From positions 1,427,247-1,491,246 of the forward strand of contig NW_020170383.1 of the NCBI RefSeq assembly GCF_000524195.1: a stretch of 64,000 nt of DNA. The letters are read 5' to 3'. The position numbers and the translations under genes are program-made. Positions within the stretch are counted from its first letter, which is position 1. Each line of letters opens with the position of its first letter. The notes beneath the pieces are model-generated. The model made no database searches. It worked only from the letters and a program-made list of their open reading frames with translations, and was not told the DNA's origin. Shown here one piece after another: positions 48,401 through 62,133 of the stretch. The stretch is from Echinococcus granulosus (taxonomy: Eukaryota; Platyhelminthes; Cestoda; Cyclophyllidea; Taeniidae).

Positions 48401-51400
48401 AATCTAATTTTGCGATCACTACTTTAGGCAATCAAATTCGACTTGATAATGGCTTGTAAGTTAAGGTGATGCATTCTAGAAACATTTGAGTTACATATTT
48501 GCAGTTAAAATCTAGAATAGTCTTGGATTTTTGATTCGCATTCTTGTCCGGGGCGGTGATTTATTAACTGAGACATGAGTTGAGTTACAATAAGTTGTGT
48601 GACTGCCATGGAAAGAAGTTTTACACAATTCGAAATGTCATGATGGACTTGGAGCCGAACATTGACTAATGAGAGCAGTCAAACAGATACTTGCCAATTT
48701 TCGTCAACTTATCCAACAAGTCACAGTGTGTCGGTATGATGGCACTTATTATCAATTGGTCACCCATCGCACTGTAAGGTATTTTGATGGAAAGTGGCGT
48801 AGCCACCATCACAACGGCTACTACAAATACGGGAACCCATCGATTCTCTAATGTCGGAACTATCCAACATCGAGGGACTCCACCATGTGGGGGTAGTTGT
48901 TTGCAGGATTATCTGCAGCATTTGCATGGTAAAAGGTGACATTAAAAGGCTTATCCGACGCCTTCACCTGACAAGAGAATGATACAGGGGAGTAGGTTAG
49001 GGATAGCGCTGACGGCTTTGGGCCCGTGTTTTAGGCACGTGCACGCACACACTTATCCACAGGGCATCACTACTTCAAGGAGTACGGGCGTCATCAACAT
49101 GAGCAGATTTAGTCACAAAGCGCGGGCCTCTCTTTGTCGTGAGGTTTTTTCCACAATGCCTTATGACAAGCGCCTGACAATTTACTCCGTCGAGCCCCCC
49201 GTTATAGGCGCACCGTTTCTCGCACTATTTTCGCTCACTTAGTTACTCCCAGGATTTATCGATTTTGCACTCAATAGCAAATTATTTCAAATGCTGGTTG
49301 AATCAGCATCATAGTTTTACTTTTGATTTTGAATATAAAGATTCACGTCAATTCCCCCAGTTCAGTCATTCTCAGACCGTTTAATTTCATACACTTCATC
49401 CTAAAGCATACATGTGAATTACGAGCAAGTTTTCTAGACCCGAGACGTGGAGCCCCGTACAAGGTAAAAATGTTTGGAAATATATTTGCGGCATCACCCA
49501 TTAATATTTTCGATATCGCAACTGAAAAGGCTGCTGCATGGTACATATGAAAGGGTGCGTGGTCAGAGGTTGGAATACTTGTAACCGGTGATGGTGAGAT
49601 AGAATTTGGTGTTGCGTTGTTGCGTTGCAGAGAGGTAAACAAATCACTCACAGCAACGTAGACATTCATCGTACTATCTATCGATCGGCCCTGCATTTTG
49701 TCAACCGGGAAAAAGGAAGTACACACGTTATGCCTACTGACCACCCCACACGTGCGCACCAAATGCGTGTATGCAAATGCGTGCACACTAAGCGCGCGTA
49801 CGCACGCATGCATGCACAAACCTCTTGCTGCTTTAAAATGTACTTTTGCATAGTTTCCCGTGTTTCGCGTGCATTCGGCGTGGGTGCGTGTGTGCACCCC
49901 GGACGTTACGTAGTCAGCCTAGCCCTCTGCATGCATGCGCACGCACCTTCACGAGTATGCACCTACGCACGCACGCACACACTCGTGTGCCTTGTGAGTG
50001 CGGACGTGCGTGCGTGCACCCGTATTTGCGTACGCGCTCGCTTTCAAGGTCATTGTCAAGCTTGGTGGATCGATGCTCCAACAGATGAAATGTGATATAT
50101 ACGGGTAGCCATGATTACCTTTTTCCATGATAATCCATTGGCAAATAAATCATACTCATCTTAAATTATGTGAAACAGCCCTGTGGCCCTCAAGTGCTCT
50201 CAAACTGCGTCATAGATGATCAGACTGATTTACTTGTCCTTATTGAACGTAGATACTTGGTTTCTTAATGCCATGCCAAGGAAAAAGATGTCCCCTCTAT
50301 TCCTCTTCTTTATTTCGGTTAAGGGGCAACCAAGCTCTTGCCGTTCTCGTCTCGTTTTTGAGGAAATGATCACCTAACCAGAATTGAAGTGCAGTGAAGC
50401 AAAAAATCGTGGTGGAACGAATGCATCTTCGGTATAGAATTCTAGCTTTTTCTTCTTAGTAGAATTTAGCTTCTCCGTGCTTAAGGTACAAATTTGTTCA
50501 TATAGGGAAAAAATAGTTTAACGTTGTTATGAATGTGTCTTTTATGTTAATTTCCATCTACAGCGAGCGAAAGACATTACCTTTTCCTCATTTCTCCTTT
50601 CCAACTGTGATGCCTTCACGAACTTCATCTTCGTGCTTTGTGCCTTTCAGGAGGGTGACTTAGCACAATGCATTAGTTTTTAAGTGCAGAATTAAAAAAA
50701 CCCACATTTCGCGGTCCTGTAGGCTATGCGGATGAGTCTGCTTTGTGTCTGGTTATTTGGCAGAGTTGAGCCTGAAAATGGCAAAAACGCCAATTCTCGC
50801 TCTTCCTGGGATTCATTAAAACTACGCATTCGGATAGGTCAACATATAACTACTGGTCTGCGTAGAAGGTAGTACATAATTTTATACTGAGTGGATAATG
50901 AACAGCCTTGACCACATTGTGAAAAGTAGTTGCCTGAACCACCTCAAAGCTTTCCCGCCTCGCGGTGTGTTGATCAACAAGCTTGACACACCTCACTCCG
51001 CCCAGATGCTGCAAGTCGTGAATCCGTCGATTTGACGCCTTTGATAGGCCTTTTCCCGATTTTAGTCGCACTTCGATAGGGAAGTACAGTAAGAAGAAGT
51101 ATTCTTCCCTGCTGTTGATATTTCCTTCAAAATTTGTGACTTGTGCTAGTGAAAGTAATTATTGTATTCAAAATTAAAAAACTCGTAAAGATAAATAAAT
51201 ACTTTTGCAAGAAATGTGTCCATAAGCGACTTTTGTGGTTGGGTTGTTGGCTTTGTGTCTGCATAATTAGTACGCCTACACAGACTCACCTTATGTCCAT
51301 CAATCTACACAATGTGGTTTTGAACGATTTCCAACATTTAAAGCCTTTGGATAGGTTGCCATTCCAAAAGATGTGTTTTTGCAGACTCTATTCCCCACTT

Positions 51401-54400
51401 TGTTCAAACCCGCAGCATAGATTAACGGGTCGTGACAATTTTTGGTTGTAAAATGTGCAATCACAGATCATTCTCGATTTATTCATTCATTCATTCGTGT
51501 ATTTACCTATTATTTCGTTCATTTGTTCAATATAAGCCCATCCCCTTTTGCTTCGTATTGCAGCTCACCGCAATTTGCAGTTGCCAAAACTGGATCTCCA
51601 CATTGATGTGCATTTTCATTGATGGAACTTGAGCTAATTGACTGCAAAATTGTGTTTCTGTCGAGATGAAATTTTGGGTACACTCAAGCATTCGCTTCCC
51701 TTTTTTACGATATAAAGGTTTCCTGTCGTCGAGTTTTTGCATCTCTTTATGATGTCGGGTGAGAAGATTGTTTTAGTATTTCTTAGAATTTGGTTTACGC
51801 CTCACGAATTGTGTTGAGAGAATAAATTTTCATTGACTGTGGGAAAATGGATGGTCTTGCTTTACATTGAAAAATATCTCAAAAATGTACGGATAGTCAA
51901 AATAACTAAACATTCGACTAAGAAATAGTGCATTTAAAGACCTGGTGCGGTTAATCCTGAAACCACAAAAGCGGAATAACTAGGCAATTTCAAAACTTCG
52001 TTTTATTTGGCTGTGGTCGTTACAGTAGTGTAAATGATCTCCCATTAAACATTTTCGTCTACGTTGAGCCCACAAAACAAAGAAAGCCGTCTGGACACAC
52101 CACTGGCCTTAGCATATGGGTTATTAAAAGAAATTTCTACAAAAAGTAGCAACTTACCTTGAAAAATGGTAGGTTAGTACCATATAACAAGTCTGAGAGG
52201 GGAATAAACACGAGTTTATGGTCTGTCGCAGTACAGTTAAAATGCTGGTGGCATAGTGCGAGTGTTTTACAATTTGGCAGACAGTTGGGAAGTCCTATTC
52301 AGTCATAACTTCCCAGACCTGATCCGGCAATCAGTAGCTTGAGAGTCCTAACCAATAAAGTAAGTGAGGGAGAGGTCTTTTATCGTTGGATGGCATGGAA
52401 TAAAATGACTATTTTTCTTCATTTCGACTTAAGTTCACAGTTAACATACTTTTGTAAAATATGTTCCGCTTTAGACCTACCGTACGTCGAGTTCAAAAAA
52501 ATATTCAAAACCCTACGGTTGTCAGCAGGATGACAAAAACTAATGGAAAACCTACAAATTGGCAGGTTCTTGTTGCAAGTATATTAAGAACACTTATTAA
52601 AGTGGTTGACTTCCATGCAATAGGGACTAGTCCCACTTCAATCTCACCGAAGTGCAGGCGTTTCCTTAAACGAATCACTGCATTACTATTTTGTGAAAAG
52701 AACATACGCTGCCTCTGCCTTGGCTAAACCAAAACACATGGTGTTGCGCAGTCATGGGCCTGGAACGGAGCTAGATTCCCAAAAGCACATTTCGTGATAA
52801 AATTAAATGACATTCTATTTATAGTTGTTTATGTAATTCACTCATTCGATAAAATCGCATTACATTTAATGGATCTGCGCAATATCATGAAAGTATCATG
52901 ATCGCAATAAAAAAGTGATAACTGATTTCCAGTCTAAAATATGGGGTCGCTGCCAAAACGTGTTTGTTCCAGTCGTAACTCGGCAATCAAAAGTGTGTAG
53001 TCTGTGGCAAATTTATTTCCATACAGTTTTATTTTTTTTAAATAACATCCACGGTTAGAGTGATCGGTTATTTTCAGTACTGTATGGCTGAGAGATAATG
53101 AATAGACATTCTGATCTAAATTTGAGTTACCCGAGTTACCGTAAATGGTTTCACTCTTTCTAAACGCTAGACATTTATAGAGTTAGCAGACAATTTAAGC
53201 AGGGGAAACGCGGGCCCTCGTAGTGGGCTATTTTGGTTGTTGCTGTGAGTTAAAATCCTACCTTTGTGAAAGGTACCTAGTAAAGTAGATCTACGCATTG
53301 CTTTAATTTCTGGCCTTAATACATCGGATTAATTCCAATGTATTTTCTTTATTTAAGAGCCCAATTATTCTTAAACTCTTCCTATTCAGATACGTATTGA
53401 AATCAACTTTATTTTTATCAACAGAAAATAGGGTCTGCAACATGACTTAAGTCAGTTTCCCCCAGAGTTTCGCTGTTTGTTAATCATATATACCATTTAT
53501 TTTTGCATATCTTTTTTATGATTTAAAACAAAGTAACAATCAACAAATTAAAGTAACTTCAAGAAATGGGTTTTATGGAGTTACTTCCCTTTGACTTAAC
53601 GAATCCATTCACTTTACCTATAAATCAAAGGTCTTGGAGTTCTACTATTGTTAGACTCTATCATCCATTCGCGATCACCTTAGTTACAAAACTTATCACC
53701 TTAGTCGATGTAAATCCCAATGTTACCTAGTGTCCAATTTCCCATAAAGCCATTTCTATATTCGTAATGAGTTTAAAATAAACTGGTGTACCGAAAATGT
53801 CCTGAGACTGGAAAAGTAAATAAATATAAATGATAGGGACCCAGCTGGCATTTTTGCAAATTCTCGTCTCATGGGCGGTTTTTGTCTTGACAACCCATTC
53901 CTTTTCCGATTTAATTCCACTGTTTGATTCAATAGAGTTCTTCGTTCACAGAACTTCTAGTTCACATTTAATAAATAAAAGCCTTAAAAAAGTTGGCCTG
54001 ATACAAAAAAAAATGCTTGTTTACTCGAGAGCAGTAATTTTTTAACTTTGTATCATTAAAGCTGCCCTCTGAATGCTGCTACCATCATAACTCATTTCCT
54101 AGACTATGCTCAAGACAGCCTCATACACCTACGGGGATTCGTTTTAAAGCCCACAAATCAAACTTTGATGCGAAGTATGATCAAAGAAGGCGTTTAGCGT
54201 TAAAGAAGCAATACCATTTACTGCGAGAACTTGGTTGTACACTCAATGGTAAGTGACCCACTGCACACGTAGAGACAAACTTGACCAATCCAAATCGCAC
54301 CGTAGGATGATGATGGACGCACAAAGATTTTTTTCATGAAAACGGCCCCGGAAAGATGAACAAATGCTCGAGGTCGTCTGTACCCCCAACCCCCCTCAAG

Positions 54401-57400
54401 GTCGTCATTCTAATGACCACACTTTACTCATGCCTCACCATTGTTCCATCACATGAGTCACTTTCAACGTTGACTGGTGTTTGTTCACAGACCGATGATT
54501 AATTAAAAATTCACTTTTCGCAAACAAGCAAACCAGTACGTACCCATGATTTATGCGCTTCCGTTTTTCGTCTCTACACCAAGGAGTTATCGACCTAATC
54601 ATGCAACACCGGCGTCTATATTTATTTTGACGTGTGCTAAAACGCGGACTTCTATAAAATTTTAGTATTCACGCCTTGGTTATTTATCTCGCAAAGTTTC
54701 GGGAATTTTGGGCTTCTAGTAATTTATTCATGGCACGGCTAAATGAATCAAGGATTGAATATCTCTCGCTTCAGCGATTACACTACACCTGAATAACAAC
54801 TGGAATCGTGACACTCGGTTTTACGCATATCCCAGATGGTATTGGCTCTTTTCGTAGGCATTAAAATTAGTGTCTAAGGTTCTGGTTCGAATCCTGTTAA
54901 TTGTTATCACTCAATGGTTTCATCTTTAGTCTCATCTTTGAGACATGCACGCTTATAGTAAAAAACTACATTTTGGTCTGATATCGCTAATTGACTCATT
55001 GTGCTGGGATTGATACCTCCGGAACGGAACCACTTGTCAAGCGCAGAGGGCTGTTTAAATGTAATTAAAGCAAAATGTCATTCATGATGGCTAATAAAGT
55101 GATTAGATCCAAGATCCAGACACCGCGATTTCACTTTAACCGACAATCGGCAAAATACTTTATTGAAAACAAGAAACACGAAATACTTTTAAGACCATTA
55201 CATCTTCCGGGCTTTACTACTCATGGTAGAGATAAATTATATTACATTATATTATTTCCCCTTAAATCCCTAAATAGTGTATGCACACCTATTTGCAGGA
55301 AATATGGTAGAGGTGTCCTGGCTTTCTTAAATTATAGGACTGAACCAGAGCGTCTTAACTGCGTATAAATATGTCCGATAAAAGTTTGATAAGAACATTT
55401 GATAATGTTGCATTTGAAAGGTCACATACATTTTGATCCCCCTTTCACGCATACTTTTTGCATTAAAAAATTTACGCTATTGAGGCCGAGGTCTCTTCCG
55501 CCTACTTTGCCATCAACTTCTAATTTATGTGTCGTTGCAATTACATTTTTTACTTGATTTATCATTGCTAAATTAGCTTGGCCATCAAGTAACAATCATT
55601 GTTAACTCTTCCATTAGTGAGTTAATTGTAGCATAGGACAGCACAGTTTTAAAGATATGGGTATTTCCTGAAAGAAAGGCCCGGACAGCCAATTCATGTT
55701 TTTTTTGATGATCAAACGGATAGCCGGAGCTAATCCATTCTAGACTATTTTTCCCATTCTTTCAGATCCTCCGCTCCGGCTATTATCCAAGCTACAGAAC
55801 TTCACTCCTCTCCTGCTGTGTGTAAGTGAAAAACGCACTGTTGTGTTTTCCATCTTATTAAATTTCAACTTTTCACCGACTGCACACAATTGGTGGATTG
55901 GAGGATGTAAGTAATCTTACATAGTGACTGACTTGGATCTTGCGAAATTCGTAAGCCATGAAGAATAGATTTGCAATAATACATAGTGGGGGATTTTTAT
56001 TAAGAAAGGAGTATTATTGTGTTTTTATCTTTTAAATAGCTTACTTTTTCGTAACTCTAGTTTACTCGATACCAGTACGTTTAATGTAACACACTTTAAT
56101 GCCTTAATGTGCAAAACATTTCCTATCAATCATTCCTGAAATTGAAGTCTTCCCACTTATGAATAAAAGAGCATTTAATTTCTGCGCGTGCATAGTCACT
56201 GTAATGGGAATCGCCAATGCGCAAGCACCCCAATGTCCACTGATTCCTGTGCCGTTGGGCTTGTGATAATGTTGCCGTAATGCAGGTACTGAAAGGGCCT
56301 AGTTAAGTTTCTGCTAATTCAATATTGGCGTCAACCTTCCTCATTGAATTACCCCACGTAAATGATATTTCCATGCATTTGACTGCCCTTAACAGTCGAA
56401 TCTCCAACATACACATGCTCACAAGTGCCGAGTCTAGAATAAACGAATGCGTCTGCTATAAATGAGCGGGTTTTAGGAAAGTCTGCAATTGCATTCCTGA
56501 AGCTGTCCACATTCCATGAGCAATAAAGTAAGCCCACTATCTTAATTGACTAGCAGACATAGCACTGATCTCTCCAAGACATTAAAACAAGGCAATAATC
56601 CTTACCATTCCTCTACTTTGGCAGTCATGATGCTGGAAGTGCTATGCCTCTATTACTCTCACGCTCTGCCCTCTGATTGGTTATACATAGAAGGAAACTG
56701 CTAGGGGCTAAACACTGATTGGCTAGAACTTACGAAAAGGCGCGCTTATTCAATTGCCATTGTTTTTCTGATTCGTTGGTTTCAGTAGGACCAGCACCAG
56801 TCCGTACCAGAGCTATTTCCTTTCCGTTGCTTTCCTTTGTGCAAATCACCTTTGCTTAGGAGTTACTTTGCTTTTAAGGTGCTTGTACAGATAGAATCCT
56901 TAGTTCTCACAAAGTGTGCCATAAAAGGGCGTAATGTTCGATGTATAAGTTTGTTTTCATTGGCTTAAAGCAAATTTGGTCAATCTAAGTTTGGAAATAA
57001 TTTAGACAGTACTAAAATGCTCTTCTATCTGAGAAAGTGTTACCATAGGAATGGGAAGGAATGTAGGTGATTATTATCAACCAAATTTATCTCAAACCTA
57101 AAAGGGAACGTTTAAGGAAACCTTAGTTATGGGGAGGAGTTGCATGCAATCATTTGACTGTGCGTGACTGCGTGATGCTTCTGGGCCAAGCCACCCTCCT
57201 TCTTGCCTTCCGTTATCCAGCACTGCACTTTTTCTTCTTTAAATTTCCACTTCCGTGTTTAATCACAATACTGCTTCAGTTCACACGCGCAAGACCAACC
57301 AAGCAATTCTAAGAAATCGCGTGTCCTCTGAATATATATGTACTGTCTACTATCAAAAATGTATTCACTTTTTACAGTGCCTTTACTATTTCCTTCACAC

Positions 57401-60400
57401 TGCTAGCCACTGGGAGTTAAGTAAGTGTTCACACTGTTGCTTCGGTAAGGATGACTTCTCCTTTTCACGATTTGCTGTTATCTATGAATGCATTATTTTA
57501 AAGACCGCATGAAAAAGAGTAAATAATGTATTTAATGGAGCACTTAATGAAGTTATTTTTGGTTTGCCTTTTCAGTGGAATAAGCTTTTGATTATTGGGT
57601 AGATGGGAGAAGCAAAGTTGGCAACCAGGATAAAGCCAGACATACACAATTAGTGTTCCAGTTATCTTCATCAAATATCAGCAATGAGTAAGTATCCATC
57701 TTATAATTTCGGTTGTACAATAATGAGCTCTATAAATGACTTGATACCGATAGGTACTATTCGTTCCACGAATGCGTTATAACCAAGACACGTAGAGCTG
57801 CAAGGCTCAATGTGAATGCGCTTCCTGTCAATATAAAAAACCCCTGGTGCCCCCCATTTTAATGAATTCGGACTTATAACAGTTTTATTAAGCTAGTTAA
57901 CTGACTTACCCACTGAGTCATTATAAAGTCACATGAGAAGTTAATCTTCTATAGGATTTGCTGACAGTTGTGTAGAATCCCTAATATCGTGCATACGTTA
58001 ACTTTGAACTGTTAAGCCCTGCCCATCTAGCTAGGGCACTTATATAAATATCTCTTTTCCTTTTAAAGATAAAACCACTTTTTGGAGATAGGGTTAATCT
58101 CTTTCCAGAATTGCTTCAATGGTTAAAATTGAGTAGCCATAATGCTTGTAGGATATGCAAGTAGGGCTTACGTAACTGGCTAAAGCTTTTGAAATGTACC
58201 CTTGCCATTGTATCTAGCACAATTATTGTTAAGATGAATGCCTTTTTGCCATGACTGCAGTATGATATGCTTTCACCTCCTTGGCCTTTTAGTAAGAAAC
58301 GCACTGATCTGCTGGATTGCTATTAAGTCGGTTCACTTCGGTCCGATCAATCGGAAAGAAGTGCCCACTTGTTTTCACTGGCGAAAATTTCCATAAGCTC
58401 ATTTATATGACTGTTTATCGTCGAAGACTTGTTGTGCAGTTTTTAGCGCATTATGCAAATAAATATACAGACGTCATTGGTCCCAGATTAAAGGCGGCTT
58501 ATCACTCAAGCAGGACTTTGCCCGAGAAATTATTTCCAGTGTATTCAAGGCTTGTGCCTGTCGAACGATTTTAAAACACAATTGTAAATGCTAAAGTGTT
58601 CGCATGATCAAGGTTCATTCTTAAGAGCTTAGCATCAGTCGAAAATTGATACTGCTTCTCCAGTCTATCCGGATGGGAAATTTGGGAGCAATAATTTTCT
58701 TCAAGACAACCATGCGTATTACTTGGGTCAAAGAGACGTAGTACCTCATTTGTGCATGCGTCATTTGATTGAAACACAGCACTGTGTCAAATCTACTTGG
58801 CCTCAGTTGAATTTTCAGGAGTTATTTGTGTAAAGAAGGTGGATTTTCAATATCAACCACTACTAAAAACCTCTGTGCACATACTCAGTGTGTTATATTG
58901 GTATGAAGGTTAGATTCTTGATAACACCTGATGCCTACAGTGGTTTGAGAGTATTTTATTTGTATTCATAACGGCTTACTTCTCTATACCACAAGCGGTC
59001 AGCATACTTGATCCGACTTACACGTGCGTTGACGACTGGTAAGGGTTGTTTGGGAAACTGGCTTTCTCTTAGAACTGGTCAAGGAATACCTGGGAATAAC
59101 AGTCAACCGTAAGCAGAATGTGCATATTTTGGGTGCACAATGGAAATGCAATCCTTGGCCTAATCTCATTCATTTCGGTGCTTTTTCTTCCTCTCTTGCA
59201 AATATCTGAAATTGTCAGATTATACTTTTGGAGCAGATGGACTTTGCACGAGACTTGGAAATCGTGAGTTGCTAACTTAAGTCGGTTTAGTGGTGCACAT
59301 TATTTCAAGATGGCTGGTGCTTTCTGCATCAGACAGTGGAAAACCGTATGCGTTATTAATAAATTTTAAAACCCTTTATTTTCGGTAGTTTCATCAGGGG
59401 CCTCCCTTCTGATCAGACCTACCTTACACAAAAGGTAACACCATAGTGATGTACCATTTGATAGTAGAATCACTACCAGAAACCATATATTTTCACATCC
59501 TGTTTAAGGCTGGCACAGAATATACATTCATCACATTCTGGAAATAATGTTTACGTCGGAGTAATTATTAATGCTATAGGCACAATACATTTTAATGAAC
59601 TTGTCTCTACAAAATCGTTAAATCGTGAGTGTCGTTTCACCGTTGCTCAATAAGATCTGTAGGCCTCGCACGGATTTAATGCAAATGTCTACAGAGTCTT
59701 TCATGTGATTCTTTTGTGCATTTAGAAAAAAAATTGGACATGTTTTAGAAGCAAAACGAATGCTTTGTTTTTGGCTTGCTCTTTGCGGACTAAGCTAAAC
59801 TAAACAATATTGACCAAATTCGTATGCGCTTACCGCGGTTATTTTCGACTTTTCAAAGGCAATTAATCTCAATTGCACAATCATCACTACCACAAAAAAG
59901 CAGTACCTTTTAACGAAAACTCGGTACTGACTGGATACGAGTTTTCGCAGCTTGACTAATTTATGCTGTTCTCTCTAATTCAATGGGAGGCTGCCAACTG
60001 GGGATCAAAGGTCATTATGATGCCTACTCCATGCGAAATCTCCCTAAGCACAAGCAGTTTTCGAGTTTCTGTCCCCTAGGCATGCTTAAATGCCAAAGTC
60101 TGGAATTTCTCACTCTAAGTGACGTTTATTTTATTGCTCTCTGCCATCGCATTTGAGTTGTAACTCACGAGACCCAGACAATCACTATTCCTTTCCGTAA
60201 CCTTATTAATCTCCCTCAACGGAACTCGGTTAAACGATCGTGACGCTAACTTTGTAAATGAAAATAGGTGGGTTGGGGCTCATCGCGGAATGGAATGCTG
60301 TAATAGCATCCATATTGCATTTACCAGCATATTCTGCGTTGATGCTTATGCTATTATTTTCTGCATTATCTCCTACTAACCGATCAACTAAAAAATTAGT

Positions 60401-62133
60401 GTTTTTTAAACCTGACACCTTGCATGAAATTTGCTAAGAACATTCTGACCTTTGGTCACACCACGTGAATAAAATAACAACTGGGGACGAATTAACAATG
60501 TCATTTAAAGGTTTTTAAAATAGTGCGGAACTATGAAGATTTGTTTTCGATAACTTCTACATATTTTCAAGGAAATGGGTTATAAAATCCACAATGCACA
60601 ACATCAATCAATTTTAGCGGCGTAAATCTTTCCCTATCATAACTTATGAGCTACCTTCAAAGTCCGGTGAGAATATTTGCCTTTGTAAATTGCTAGTGAA
60701 AAATCCTGGGATCGTGGAACTACAAAATTTCAACTAACTCGGTTTGTTAGCACCTGAAGTGTTCGTAACCGAACATAAGGTGCAATATTACCCATGCAAA
60801 CGTGTCCCGCAACGTTAAGTGGGACAAGTCAACTTCTTCAGTTTCACCCTTTAGTGAAACCTCTTACCTGCCTTTTGACCTTGTGAAGCTTCCTTACACT
60901 TTCAACGCCTTCACTTTCTGGTCTTTGTGCTCCTATTCTGTAGCGTCAAGTTACGTTTCCAACAACACTTCCACACTCATTTATCATATGTAATTAACAC
61001 CTCCACTTCATGTACGCAGTTAGTGTGGAGTTAGCTTACTTGAACTTGACCCTGCCTTGTGGCTTGGATATTTAAAATGGAAGAAATTTCAGAGAAAGCT
61101 TAGCATATAGTTGAATTACAATTGTTTCCCTCGTGTGGTGCAAAGTCGTGGGTTCTGCCGAAGCATTCACCACTTTGTTTTCTCCAAGTATTGATAAATA
61201 AACTAGGATGCTTCATTGACAATTTTTTTATCAGGATCGTCAAAACTCCTATTAGCCTATAATTTATGCGCAGGCCCATTTGTCACAGGTACTGCGGTGG
61301 CGCTTGATTATATTGCGATCGTTTATTAGGCAGATTATTTTCTCTTCTCAAAAATGAAGAAAATTGTCTAAAGAACTTCAAATCTACATGCATAAATATT
61401 AATTTGTTGACCTAATATTATCAGTCTGATAAATCAAAAGAACAAGACTGCATCTGGACTAAGCAATTTTCTGCACTTCTACGTAGACTCGTCTGGACCC
61501 AGCATGAAATTCCCTCCGATCCCCATGATCCACAAAAGGCAGCCTTCTCCTCCTCAACCCTTGCTCCCGCCGCTACCACCACTGCCACCACCACAGCACG
61601 CCCTTCTCTCCCCCCGCACTACTTATCCTCCCTCCTTCCTTCCACCTGCGTTCTCTTTCACAACTTCCGGCTCCGCTTCCACCGTCTCACCCACCGCCTC
61701 ATCCGCTGCATGCTTCCAGGAGGCACTGCGTCTCCTCTACCAGAAGCATGCAGTGCCTGCAGAATCCACACGGCCTCCTGTCTCGGTACCGCCCTTTCAG
61801 CCCCTGCCACTACATATGCTGCCCAAAGGTCATCGGAAGCGCTATTCCACGGATGAGGTGGAGGGTCCGAGTCGCAGTGTCCTCGCGACGGTGGGAGCCT
61901 CGACATCTGCAGCAGCGGCGGCATCGTCAACGGCGATGTCACAGACCTTCCCCAGGCGCCAGTCCGAGTCAGGGCTGTACCGGCTGACGGGGAGAATGCA
62001 CCGACATCAGCCAGGCGAGCAGATGACATTGAAGCGCGTGCGCTCAGAGCACCAGAACCTGCCTTTCTCCATGCTCGGACAGCAACGACCTACTGGACCA
62101 CCTTTAGCACTCACGATGGTACTTGGTGAACAG
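42383..62133 (+). CDS. Unidentified Pro/Ser-rich protein with small beta-rich module, N-terminal exons
   Basis: I do not recognise this gene. Proposed coding exons are 42383-42410, 43915-44473, 54103-54248 and 61487-62133. They total 1380 nt, or 460 codons, with phases 1, 2, 1 and 0 that all agree. The middle two junctions are well supported; the tiny first exon is a guess. Residues about 11-95 are acidic, then Ser/Pro/Ala-rich. Residues about 97-156 form a compact stretch (AIVLVRFSECFRRGRVIRYD, then CVVQLDF and GIEDIFPDDP) with the alternating hydrophobic pattern of a Tudor/SH3-like barrel. Exon 3 is basic. Exon 4 is a Pro-rich run followed by RKRYS, Ala/Ser and RRQSESGLYRL. Low-complexity linkers, basic patches and a barrel-like module would fit a nuclear chromatin or transcription factor, but that is inference. 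The protein continues past the window. Confidence 0.6.
43365..43460 (+). promoter_or_regulatory. CCAAT-box cluster, candidate promoter
   Basis: Three CCAAT motifs in about 65 bp (ATTGG at about 43375 and 43412, CCAAT at about 43430) surround a GC-box-like GGCCCGCCC. The density and the position 450 bp upstream of the large exon 2 suggest an NF-Y/Sp-type promoter. If transcription starts here, the tiny exon at 42383 would be wrong or belong to a longer isoform. Confidence 0.35.
43915..44473 (+). CDS. Unidentified gene, exon 2 with beta-rich module
   Basis: The largest open stretch in this part of the window (about 186 codons), GC-rich against AT-rich flanks and bounded by GGCTGCAG and GTGAGT. 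An in-frame TGA lies just upstream (43899-43901). Acidic N-terminal part, Pro/Ser/Ala linker, the beta-rich module, then an Ala-rich helix and a Pro/Ser tail. Ends in phase 2. Confidence 0.8.
44474..54102 (+). other. 9.6 kb intron of the unidentified gene
   Basis: AT-rich and mostly featureless. Short open frames (for example 45676-45873 and 47043-47297) show no domain. The alternating purine-pyrimidine tract at 49.7-50.05 kb is listed separately. Confidence 0.6.
49740..50045. repeat. Imperfect alternating GTGC/GCAC tract with inverted arms
   Basis: A dense mixture of TGCG, CGCA, GCATGC and GTGCGTGC words over about 300 bp. GCGCGTACGCA at 49794-49804 has a perfect inverted partner at 50027-50037, and GCACGC/GCGTGC words mirror each other between them. 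Long open frames on both strands are by-products of this composition. Confidence 0.6.
54103..54248 (+). CDS. Unidentified gene, exon 3 (basic helix)
   Basis: The acceptor CATTTCCTAG and donor GTAAGT enclose 48 open codons whose phases (2 in, 1 out) fit exon 2 and the better of two acceptors of exon 4. FDAKYDQRRRLALKKQYHLL, followed by RELG, has the charge and spacing of a basic amphipathic helix. The 146-nt length and triple phase match make chance unlikely. Confidence 0.65.
54249..61486 (+). other. 7.2 kb intron of the unidentified gene
   Basis: AT-rich. Contains two ATTGG boxes near 56.68-56.72 kb and the splice-bounded segment at 57603-57687 (see findings). Nothing else is recognised. Confidence 0.5.
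61487..62133 (+). CDS. Unidentified gene, exon 4 (Pro-rich)
   Basis: 215 open codons in a GC-rich island. The acceptor CACTTCTACGTAG at 61486 fits exon 3 in phase 1. A second acceptor at 61502 (GGACCCAG) would fit a phase-2 donor. The exon starts DSSGPSMKFPPIPMIHKRQP, then runs of Pro, an Ala/Ser run and RRQSESGLYRLTGRM. It ends in phase 0 at GAACAG before GTCGGT. Confidence 0.75.

Noticed and set aside
49343..50095. Open frames of 156-184 codons on both strands
   Set aside because: They are created by the GTGC/GCAC repeat, giving runs of Met-His-Ala-Cys type residues; no gene structure.
54870..54900. GGTTCGAATCC, a perfect tRNA B-box word
   Set aside because: The surrounding T-arm pairs poorly and no A-box or cloverleaf is visible upstream; at most a tRNA-derived relic.
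61748..62029. Opposite-strand and alternate-frame open stretches over exon 4
   Set aside because: Shadows of the GC-rich, Pro-rich exon; the chosen frame is the one that matches splice phases.
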